A stretch of 64,000 nucleotides of DNA from a virus. This document shows positions 15,140 to 21,631 of this stretch, in pieces. A program made the translations under genes and the position numbers. The stretch is from the IMG/VR virus record IMGVR_UViG_3300028563_000021, positions 1 through 64,000 of that record. The stretch is one strand, 5' to 3'. The notes below the pieces were generated by a model. The model had not been told where the DNA came from. It saw only the letters and a program-made list of their open reading frames with translations, and did not search any database. Position 1 is the first letter of the stretch, and each line of letters starts with the position of its first letter.

Positions 15140-15392
15140 AATTGAGGTTACTGCGGATGAAATTAAGGCAGCAATTGAAAAAAAGGTACGTGCGGCTATT
15201 TTCGATCAAACTACTGGATTCGTATTTGATGCCTACGTGAAAGATGCCGTAAAAGCTGCGTTGATTCCAGTGGTTAAGTCAATGATTGAGGAGCGCATCG
15301 CCGATGCTCCAAGCATTGAGAAAAAAATCACGGAAGAGATTGAGAGAAAAATTAAGGCGCAAATTAACGCTCTGATGAGGGCGAAACCATGA
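15129..15392 (+). CDS. Hypothetical helical protein
   Basis: 87 residues from ATG 15129 (MKIEIEVTADEIKAAIEKKV), after GGAAGA. Predominantly helical and highly charged, ending in an amphipathic coiled coil (EKKITEEIERKIKAQINALM). Overlaps the next gene by ATGA. Function unknown. Confidence 0.6.
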   Translation: MKIEIEVTADEIKAAIEKKVRAAIFDQTTGFVFDAYVKDAVKAALIPVVKSMIEERIADAPSIEKKITEEIERKIKAQINALMRAKP

Positions 15393-16120
15393 ACGAAGAA
15401 GACGCAATGAATCAAAAACCGCTGCAAGCCATCGCAGATCAGGCGCAGGTTCCTGCCGGATTCAATTTTGCCGATCACTTGCAGCGCCAGCGCGACTTTT
15501 CAGAAAAGACATTCGGCCCCGGCGCTCGTACTGCTGGCGTGGTTGACCATATCAGAAAGGAACTGAAGGAAATCGAAGCGGCACCAGACGATATAACCGA
15601 ATGGATCGACGTTGTAATTTTGGCGCTTGATGGCGCGTGGCGATCCGGCGCAAGTCCGCAACAGATCATTGATGCGATGGTTTCCAAACAAACGAAAAAC
15701 GAAGGTCGCATCTGGCCTGATTGGAGAACTGCTCCGACCGATAGAGCAATCGAACATGATCGAACTGGCGAGCTATCCGCCGCGCCGCAGCAAACCAAAG
15801 AGCCGGTAGAGCAAGAGGCTGTCGGTCTTTCGGAAAAAGTTCGGCAAGCAATACACCGCGCATGGAACTTAGGTATTGAAGCTGGCATGCATTTCAACAG
15901 TACGGCAGAATTAGACATAAAGAAAGCCGATGCAGCGGCTAGAAAAGTAGGTGAATTGCAGAAGGGAATAAAGCTACTGATTGAACTGCCATCGCGCCAA
16001 ATTTATGAACAAGCGGAGTTGAAAGCGTTTGGCGAGTTAGTTCGCCAGCAGGGGCTTGATGTCGACGAGCTTGTTGCTGAACTGCAAGCACCCGCCGTCC
16101 AACTCACGCCAAAGGAATGA
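15389..16120 (+). CDS. DUF550 / MazG-like dNTP pyrophosphohydrolase domain protein
   Basis: 243 residues. The core RQRDFSEKTFGPGARTAGVV ... DHIRKELKEIE ... EWIDVVILALDGAWR ... KNEGRIWPDW matches DUF550, a branch of the all-alpha MazG-like pyrophosphohydrolases with a metal-binding EE/ED pattern. In phages with 2-aminoadenine DNA a homologous enzyme (MazZ) trims dATP/dGTP pools; no purZ-like gene is seen here, so that role is not claimed. The C-terminal 110 residues are a separate helical region. Confidence 0.75.
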   Translation: MNEEDAMNQKPLQAIADQAQVPAGFNFADHLQRQRDFSEKTFGPGARTAGVVDHIRKELKEIEAAPDDITEWIDVVILALDGAWRSGASPQQIIDAMVSKQTKNEGRIWPDWRTAPTDRAIEHDRTGELSAAPQQTKEPVEQEAVGLSEKVRQAIHRAWNLGIEAGMHFNSTAELDIKKADAAARKVGELQKGIKLLIELPSRQIYEQAELKAFGELVRQQGLDVDELVAELQAPAVQLTPKE

Positions 16121-16121
16121 T

Positions 16122-16295
16122 ATGACCGACGACGAGAAAATTAATCTGGAAGAATTGCGCAAGACAGCGCAAGCTACAAAGGCTGCTGCCGAAAAAGCGT
16201 GGTATGCCTTCGCCGGGGCGCTTGATGTTGGACCGGAAAGAACGTATGCGTTTGACGTGTACGAACAAATTCGCACTGCCACAAGGAGACTGTGA
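16122..16295 (+). CDS. Hypothetical protein
   Basis: 57 residues (MTDDEKINLEELRKTAQATK...), AAAGGA upstream. Acidic N-terminus and helical body. One of a run of tightly packed small genes after the DUF550 gene. Unknown. Confidence 0.55.
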   Translation: MTDDEKINLEELRKTAQATKAAAEKAWYAFAGALDVGPERTYAFDVYEQIRTATRRL

Positions 16296-16296
16296 A

Positions 16297-16629
16297 GTGA
16301 CCGAAGCTATCAAGAGGTACGACTGCGAACCGGATTACGACTGCTCGCAAGTAGATGCGATGATAGAGTTTGTAACCGGCGACTACGTGAAATATGAAGA
16401 CCACGTTGCCGCCATCGACGACCTCAAAGCCGAGCGTGAGGCGGATAAGTTGGATGCGGAGCGTTGGCGAAAAGCAAAGCATTTAATTGGCGCTGAATCA
16501 AATTACGGAAGCGTTCCTGTTTTCAGGTTTGCTATGTTGAAACCATTAAATAATCCGTTACAAGGTAGTGTGGCACAGCACTTCGAAGAAGCCATCGACG
16601 CGGCAATAGCACAAAAGAAAGGCGGTTGA
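16297..16629 (+). CDS. Hypothetical protein, GTG start
   Basis: 110 residues, VTEAIKRYDCEPDYDCSQVD..., from GTG 16297 with AAGGAG upstream. Central charged helix DDLKAEREADKLDAERWRKA and C-terminal HFEEAIDAAIAQKK are common in Ea22-like phage accessory proteins. Function unknown. Confidence 0.55.
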   Translation: MTEAIKRYDCEPDYDCSQVDAMIEFVTGDYVKYEDHVAAIDDLKAEREADKLDAERWRKAKHLIGAESNYGSVPVFRFAMLKPLNNPLQGSVAQHFEEAIDAAIAQKKGG

Positions 16630-16630
16630 A

Positions 16631-16801
16631 ATGAGAACGAATTTAACTCAAGATCAAGTAACTGCGATCATTCACGATTTCTTTGCGAGCCAAGACGGGT
16701 CTGTAAATTTCCTGTATTACGATGTTGGAGATGACGGATCATTCAACGGCTGTTTGGTCGATCACGATTATTCTGTCGAACTTCTTGATACGGTAGAGTG
16801 A
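16631..16801 (+). CDS. Hypothetical acidic protein
   Basis: 56 residues (MRTNLTQDQVTAIIHDFFAS...), starting one base after the previous stop region. Acidic C-terminal half (YYDVGDDGSFNGCLVDHDYS). Good coding context; unknown function. Confidence 0.55.
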   Translation: MRTNLTQDQVTAIIHDFFASQDGSVNFLYYDVGDDGSFNGCLVDHDYSVELLDTVE

Positions 16802-16802
16802 C

Positions 16803-17087
16803 ATGAACAAAAAAGAAGCGAAAGCAAAGAGCCTATCCGAGACACTCACATTCGGGAACTTGCGTCACATCATTGATCGCGGAAAGTTTTTGAAGAAAAA
16901 AAGCAAGGTTAATCCAGATATTCCGATTGAAAAAATTATCGAGATATACGAAGCGGCCATTGCCGGAAGACCTGAAAATGAAATCGTCAAAGGATATTCC
17001 TACAAGCCAAGCCTTGGAGCCGATAGACCATCCCGCGATAGCTTGGTTGCGTTCAATATTTTGCGCGATTTTGGAGAACTGAAATGA
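16803..17087 (+). CDS. Hypothetical basic protein
   Basis: 94 residues (MNKKEAKAKSLSETLTFGNL...), basic N-terminal half, stop overlapping the next start (ATGA). No family recognised. Confidence 0.55.
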   Translation: MNKKEAKAKSLSETLTFGNLRHIIDRGKFLKKKSKVNPDIPIEKIIEIYEAAIAGRPENEIVKGYSYKPSLGADRPSRDSLVAFNILRDFGELK

Positions 17088-17461
17088 GCGAGTTGAAACC
17101 AGTGGCATGGGAATGTTCTTTTCCGCACGGCGGTAGTTGCATAACCGAGAAAGAGGATTTCAAGGACGCTTATATTAAAGGTGGGTGCGTTGTAAAAAAT
17201 CTCTATTCACAGGATCAAGTCGCACAGTTGCAGGCTGATGTGAAGATGTTGCGCGATGCACTCGAAAGAATTGCGCAGCCAGTTGATGCCGGTTGCGGGT
17301 GTAGTTTTCCGTGCAGATGCGATACACCTGAAGCTGAAGCAATCAATGCTGAGGAAATGCGGGAAAACGCTAGTCAAGCATTGGCCGCTACTGCGCCGGG
17401 GGAATCACCCAAACATGGCGCGGATAGCGAAGCCGGGGAACCAAAAAAGCAAGAAAAATAG
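17084..17461 (+). CDS. Ea22-like accessory protein
   Basis: 125 residues. Opens SELKPVAWECSFPHGGSCIT, includes the helix DQVAQLQADVKMLRDALERI and a CGCSFPCRC cluster, then a disordered charged tail. The mixture of a short PVAW motif, a leucine-rich helix and low-complexity end is typical of mosaic Ead/Ea22-like phage proteins. Last gene of the rightward operon; it converges on the patatin gene. Confidence 0.55.
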   Translation: MSELKPVAWECSFPHGGSCITEKEDFKDAYIKGGCVVKNLYSQDQVAQLQADVKMLRDALERIAQPVDAGCGCSFPCRCDTPEAEAINAEEMRENASQALAATAPGESPKHGADSEAGEPKKQEK

Positions 17462-17468
17462 GATCATT

Positions 17469-18263
17469 TCAGCCTCCAATGGCAATATTTACGGCAGCGT
17501 AGCCACGGTTAAACAACTCAAGGCGATCAGTGAAGTGCATTCTGGTATTTAGCATCCCGAAACCAGTAACATTGACCCGCGCAATCTTGGCATGCTCCAA
17601 CAGGCCGATGCGCTCCTGTGCGGCCTCGCTGGCGTTCAGTGTTACCTCAATGATACGGGATGCTATGGACAACGCTGATCGCGTCTTGATCGGCCATGAT
17701 TCCATGGTGCGAGTCAGTTCGATGCCAAGTTTCAGGTCGCAATCTTCCGGCAAATCATCCATGTCGATATTCGAACTTGTCCCGCCGTCACTTGCAAAAA
17801 TGCCATCGTATTGAACCGGCGCGTAAATGAACGGAATGGCAGCGCTGGCGCGCGCGCCGAGAGCAAGCGTCATGTTGGGCGTCGTATGGCGGTTCAGTAG
17901 CTTCTTGCTGCCGCTAACGCTATCTGTGACAACCATACTGATATCTTGCTCGACATCTGCGAAGGTCTTGCTGCCGGTCATCTTTGTCAGCCACTTCAGC
18001 AGGTTATTGCCATTGCAGTAGGACGCCTGAGTGATCGGCGACAACCACGAAAAATTGAGGAACGACGAGAAATCGTCGTTAAGCGCCATCTGCCGCATGT
18101 CGTCAATGTGCATGCCGGAAGCGTAGATAGCTGACACGACGCTGCCGCCGCTGGTGCTGTCAATCGGGCCAATCGTATGCCCCGCGTCAAGGAGCGCCGA
18201 CAAGCCGCCGACATGCACGGCGGCTAGATAGCCCGATCCTGACATCGCGACGGCGATTTTCAT
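17469..18263 (-). CDS. Patatin-like phospholipase
   Basis: 264 residues. Hallmarks of the patatin fold: glycine-rich oxyanion loop near the N-terminus (VAMSGSGYLAAVHVGG), nucleophile motif STSGGS (residues 36-41, S38) and the catalytic-dyad aspartate in SDGGTSSNID. These enzymes cut acyl groups from phospholipids. No signal peptide. It is the last gene of the late operon, three bases after a lysis-region gene, suggesting a role at host lysis or in membrane attack. Confidence 0.8.
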   Translation of the reverse strand: MKIAVAMSGSGYLAAVHVGGLSALLDAGHTIGPIDSTSGGSVVSAIYASGMHIDDMRQMALNDDFSSFLNFSWLSPITQASYCNGNNLLKWLTKMTGSKTFADVEQDISMVVTDSVSGSKKLLNRHTTPNMTLALGARASAAIPFIYAPVQYDGIFASDGGTSSNIDMDDLPEDCDLKLGIELTRTMESWPIKTRSALSIASRIIEVTLNASEAAQERIGLLEHAKIARVNVTGFGMLNTRMHFTDRLELFNRGYAAVNIAIGG

Positions 18264-18265
18264 GG

Positions 18266-18553
18266 CTATGCTGCCGGTGCTGGCGTTGGCGATGGAACTA
18301 TGGCCGGTGTCGGCAACGTGCCAGCAGATCGGTACGCGGTGACAATGCCCGTAACAGCAGTCGCCAGCATTTGCTCGGTGCCCACCAGTAGGGGTTCAGC
18401 GGCGACCATCGTATTGATGACAAATCCGGCCTTGGTTAAGCCAGTTGCATTGGGCGCGATCACTTCAGCGACTTGGATGAGTTGGCCGAGCGAAGGAAGC
18501 ACAGCGATAAGTTGTGCCATTTTTTTTTCAAATGCTGCGAAGTCGAAAGACAT
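18266..18553 (-). CDS. Hypothetical lysis-region protein
   Basis: 95 residues from ATG 18553, MSFDFAAFEKKMAQLIAVLP..., with GGAAATAAT before the start. Moderately hydrophobic helical body and a proline/alanine tail (IVPSPTPAPAA). Between the lipoprotein-like gene and the patatin gene. Function unknown. Confidence 0.55.
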   Translation of the reverse strand: MSFDFAAFEKKMAQLIAVLPSLGQLIQVAEVIAPNATGLTKAGFVINTMVAAEPLLVGTEQMLATAVTGIVTAYRSAGTLPTPAIVPSPTPAPAA

Positions 18554-18554
18554 A

Positions 18555-18755
18555 TTATTTCCAATCGTCATAGTTACAAGTGATGAAGCTAATTGACTCG
18601 ATGTAATCAAGTCGCTGTCGGACGGTGAATTGTCCGTTTTCGGTGCTTGGCATTCCGTCTGGAGGTTGCCAGGTGTTGATAACAAGTTCTGGCTTGCAGG
18701 ACACGTTTGCACAGCCCACGATATAAAGGCAGGCGATGAGACTAAAGAGTCGCAT
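18555..18755 (-). CDS. Small lipoprotein, possible outer-membrane spanin component
   Basis: 66 residues. N-terminus MRLFSLIACLYIVGCANVSC has a lipobox (IVGC), so the mature protein would start at a lipidated cysteine. It overlaps the holin gene. Position beside holin and endolysin suggests an Rz1-like role, but it lacks the usual proline-rich tail and there is no clear Rz partner. Confidence 0.6.
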   Translation of the reverse strand: MRLFSLIACLYIVGCANVSCKPELVINTWQPPDGMPSTENGQFTVRQRLDYIESISFITCNYDDWK

Positions 18756-18960
18756 CGCCGCTGGCGTTTTTTACATTGCGTGCATTCATCGCATTGCAGG
18801 CAAGGTGCCCGACTGTGACGACACCAGCGGCCAGCGCAACGACAACCTGCGGCGGTGCGTCCCAGTGCAATAGGGTATTGACCGCCCAATCAATGACAGC
18901 CGCGATTGCCGCCGCCGCTCCTGTAACCGCCCCGGTTACTGCGCTTGATGTTGGATTCAT
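18742..18960 (-). CDS. Holin-like membrane protein
   Basis: About 72 residues from ATG 18960 (MNPTSSAVTGAVTGAAAAIA). Two hydrophobic segments (residues 5-28 and 35-58: AIAAVIDWAVNTLL, VVVALAAGVVTVGHLACNA) and a polar C-terminus, as in small class II-type holins. It directly follows the endolysin gene. ATG 18969 is an alternative start. Confidence 0.65.
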   Translation of the reverse strand: MNPTSSAVTGAVTGAAAAIAAVIDWAVNTLLHWDAPPQVVVALAAGVVTVGHLACNAMNARNVKNASGDATL

Positions 18961-18970
18961 GATTTCCATT

Positions 18971-19456
18971 TCAGGTTGTTGGTGTGTCGTACTGCGTGAG
19001 ATTGCGGGCATGGATTTCTCCGCAAAGCTGCTGCCCGTATTGCGGATTTGTGCTGTAACCTGCGGCGGCAATCGCCATCGCCTGAGATGGGCCGTCCGTG
19101 CATTTCAGAGCGGCGGCATAGCGGCCAGGCTTGCCATTATTAGCAAGGAATGCCGCATGATCCGCGATACTGGCCGCTTCGTCTGGATAGCTGCGAAATG
19201 AGGCAGTGATCGTGTATTGCGAGTCGTCCGGACGATCTTCCTTTGTCGGCATATCGATTGTTGCGCCAGCCCATCCTTGGCTTGACTTTATGCCGAAAAA
19301 GTTTTTCGCCTTCTGTGCCAGCCCACTGGACCCCCATGTGGACTCGAAAATAGCTTGTGCAATCGAAACACTCGCAAATACGCCCCACTTCTTTTGTGCG
19401 GCCTGCGCGCCGGGAACCAACCCGGCGATAAAATCAGTCTGTTGTTGCGGTGTCAT
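18971..19456 (-). CDS. Endolysin, glucosaminidase (FlgJ/GH73-like)
   Basis: 161 residues. Fold markers SIAQAIFESTWGSSGLAQKA and NFFGIKSSQGWAG match FlgJ-type N-acetylglucosaminidases; E in FESTWG is the expected catalytic acid. No signal sequence, so it needs the neighbouring holin to reach the peptidoglycan. The length suits a single-domain endolysin. A related domain is built into the tape measure protein. Confidence 0.85.
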   Translation of the reverse strand: MTPQQQTDFIAGLVPGAQAAQKKWGVFASVSIAQAIFESTWGSSGLAQKAKNFFGIKSSQGWAGATIDMPTKEDRPDDSQYTITASFRSYPDEAASIADHAAFLANNGKPGRYAAALKCTDGPSQAMAIAAAGYSTNPQYGQQLCGEIHARNLTQYDTPTT

Positions 19457-19457
19457 A

Positions 19458-19856
19458 TCAAACCTCTACTAAAAATGAATATCTCCACTCGCGCGGATTT
19501 CCCGCAAGCCCCGTTCTATCGGGGTGCGGATCGTGGACAATTTTTCCATTGCAACCAACAACGGCGTGCCACACTCCATTGCCGCGCGGAGACGGACCGG
19601 CAATTTCGTGATAAACGTCGACGCCGTCTTTCGTGTGATATATCGGGTTGACATGCCATAGCATTTCGAGGCCGCGCGCTTCCAGAAAATCGCCAATCTG
19701 GCCGTAAAACGGTTGCCCGGTATCATTCGCAATTTGCGCAAAATGTGGAACATCGGAAATCGGCAGATCAAGAGGCGATGCAATCACAGCACGCGCGCAA
19801 TCTCCGCGCTGCCCGATTTCAGATTTCAATAAAAACTCTTGATCTTGTGGTGTCAT
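19458..19856 (-). CDS. Papain/C39-like cysteine peptidase-fold protein
   Basis: 132 residues. GDCARAVIASPLDL supplies a likely catalytic cysteine at a helix start, GVWHAVV a histidine on a strand, and HDPHP an aspartate, the order of papain-like peptidases. One base separates it from the endolysin gene, so it may be a second wall-degrading or processing enzyme. Assignment by motif only. Confidence 0.55.
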   Translation of the reverse strand: MTPQDQEFLLKSEIGQRGDCARAVIASPLDLPISDVPHFAQIANDTGQPFYGQIGDFLEARGLEMLWHVNPIYHTKDGVDVYHEIAGPSPRGNGVWHAVVGCNGKIVHDPHPDRTGLAGNPREWRYSFLVEV

Positions 19857-20302
19857 TTTGCGATTGCCTCCAATATGTCTTCCCAGCGAAGCACCTCGCC
19901 GTGCCAGATAGCCGTTAAAATTGCCCCGACTATCAAAATCGGCGTCAGTAGTTTTGATACCTTGCTTGCGCCGCGCGTGCCGGTCGTGACGACATCAGCG
20001 GTCGCCTCGCCGAACTTTGCGAGCCTGACCAATCCAGCGGTATCGTCGGCGGTTTTCTGAGCAAGTTCGGCGGTCTTTTTGGTCATGTCCGTATTTTCCG
20101 CAAGTGCGGTGGTCAGTGTTTCGATGTGCGCGGCCAGGGTCGAAACGTTGCCAGTCAGAACGGCTACATCACATTTTATTTCTGTGAACTGCCTTTTGCC
20201 CTCCTCCAAGCTCTGCATCGTGAAATCCTTGAATTGATCGGCTGTCATGTTCGATCGCTGATTTATCCGGCGCTCTACGCGCGGCTGCACTTGGGAATTC
20301 AT
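19853..20302 (-). CDS. Coiled-coil membrane protein
   Basis: 149 residues. A long coiled coil (residues 25-95, with TLAAHIETLTTALAENTDMT) precedes a transmembrane segment (LLTPILIVGAILTAIWH) near the C-terminus. Overlaps both neighbours by ATGA. Could be a lysis accessory or spanin-like protein with reversed topology; function not determined. Confidence 0.55.
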   Translation of the reverse strand: MNSQVQPRVERRINQRSNMTADQFKDFTMQSLEEGKRQFTEIKCDVAVLTGNVSTLAAHIETLTTALAENTDMTKKTAELAQKTADDTAGLVRLAKFGEATADVVTTGTRGASKVSKLLTPILIVGAILTAIWHGEVLRWEDILEAIAK

Positions 20303-20898
20303 ACGATCGCCTCATCTGGCATCAAAATGAATCCGGCCTTTTTTGGGAAAATCTGCAAGACCCACTCAGGGAACGTGGACAGGTGAATACCATGATTTTT
20401 TCGAATGTGGAATTTCTCGTTTAGTGGGAGCATGTTGTATTTGCTATCTACGAACTCGACCGGGTTCGCCGGGTCGAATGTAGTCCAATCCATACCCCAG
20501 CACACCTCAAGCCATTTACAGAACTTGAACAGCAAAGACTCTTCCGCAGAAAAGAATTCACCTGGCACAGGTTGATCCGTCCCCAAATCCAAAACCGGCA
20601 TTTGCGTGATAGTTCCCGTCGCTATTCCCTTGACCTGTATCCAATCAATCTCGTCACGCGCTGCATATTCGCACATTACATGATGATATTGCGGGTGTGG
20701 TTGTCCAGAAATTGCACAGACTGCCCCGCGATTATCCTCCCCCCGCTTCATCCTCTCAAAATAGATAGAAGGTTTGCGCGGTTCCGGCTCGTCGATGTAG
20801 AACAAATCAACATGCATCGTCGCGCTGATTTCGTGTTCACCTTTTGGTGCGAGCGTGTCTCTCTGTTCGTGGTCTTGCGTGACGGGAGTTTGCGACAT
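20299..20898 (-). CDS. Hypothetical protein
   Basis: 199 residues from ATG 20898, directly after GGAGGAAAAACA. Soluble, acidic, with several CXXC-less cysteines and the segment KFCKWLEVCWGMDWTTFDPA. Lies between the outer-membrane protein and the lysis cassette. No family recognised. Confidence 0.6.
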   Translation of the reverse strand: MSQTPVTQDHEQRDTLAPKGEHEISATMHVDLFYIDEPEPRKPSIYFERMKRGEDNRGAVCAISGQPHPQYHHVMCEYAARDEIDWIQVKGIATGTITQMPVLDLGTDQPVPGEFFSAEESLLFKFCKWLEVCWGMDWTTFDPANPVEFVDSKYNMLPLNEKFHIRKNHGIHLSTFPEWVLQIFPKKAGFILMPDEAIV

Positions 20899-20912
20899 TG
20901 TTTTTCCTCCGT

Positions 20913-21611
20913 TTAAAATGTGTATTCGATGCCGATGAATGGCGAGACACCGGCGGCACTTGATGCAACGGGGCGATACCACGTCTGCTGTCTTGATACC
21001 GGGTCAAATTGGGAATTGGTCGCGTGCGTTGGAATGATCTTGCCGACCAATGCAAAGCGTTCGCTGAATTGATAGCCGACCGTCGCGCCGATGCTCAATG
21101 TGTTCGCCACCTGATGGTCAACGTGCGAAACAATTGGCCCGACACGATAATTCGGCGGCGGCCCATACCAATCGAAATTGGTGTTTTCGTAGCTCATGCG
21201 GGTAACGTAGAGATCGCCTTCGACAAACCAGTTGTCGATTTTCTTGCGGACGCCAATATATGCAAACGGTTCATCGCCTTGACCCTGCATGTGCGACAAC
21301 GGGCCGCAATTCGTCACGCAATTGTCGATGTTGTAAATCATCGCATCGGAAGTGAAACGACCGGCATTTCCTAAACCGCCGCCGATTTGCCATCCATCCG
21401 CGAACGGGTCGGTATAAACACCAATGGAGCCGGACAACGACTTCAAGCGAAGCGTGTAAGGCGTCGTCGTCGTGCATTGAAACCAGTTCCCGCACGGCGC
21501 GCGCAGATAATCCGTCATGCCGATGTCGACCTTGATTTCAAGGGCATTCGCGTAACCACATAAAGCGATCGCGCATAAAAAAAGCGCCAAAAGGCTCTGC
21601 ATATTGAGCAT
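20913..21611 (-). CDS. Phage-encoded outer-membrane beta-barrel protein
   Basis: 232 residues from ATG 21611 (AGGAAAAATC upstream). Clear signal peptide, MLNMQSLLALFLCAIALCGY..., then alternating polar/hydrophobic strands and a C-terminal aromatic (IEYTF), the typical barrel-assembly signal. Probably an eight-stranded barrel in the host outer membrane. In prophages such genes alter the host surface or block other phages. Its first codons share a 19-base identity with the tail fibre gene. Confidence 0.75.
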   Translation of the reverse strand: MLNMQSLLALFLCAIALCGYANALEIKVDIGMTDYLRAPCGNWFQCTTTTPYTLRLKSLSGSIGVYTDPFADGWQIGGGLGNAGRFTSDAMIYNIDNCVTNCGPLSHMQGQGDEPFAYIGVRKKIDNWFVEGDLYVTRMSYENTNFDWYGPPPNYRVGPIVSHVDHQVANTLSIGATVGYQFSERFALVGKIIPTHATNSQFDPVSRQQTWYRPVASSAAGVSPFIGIEYTF

Positions 21612-21631
21612 GATTTTTCCTATGAGGTGAA

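Noticed and set aside
15389-16120. Z-genome (2-aminoadenine) system
   Set aside because: DUF550 domain alone is not enough; no PurZ, DatZ or matching polymerase is present in the window.
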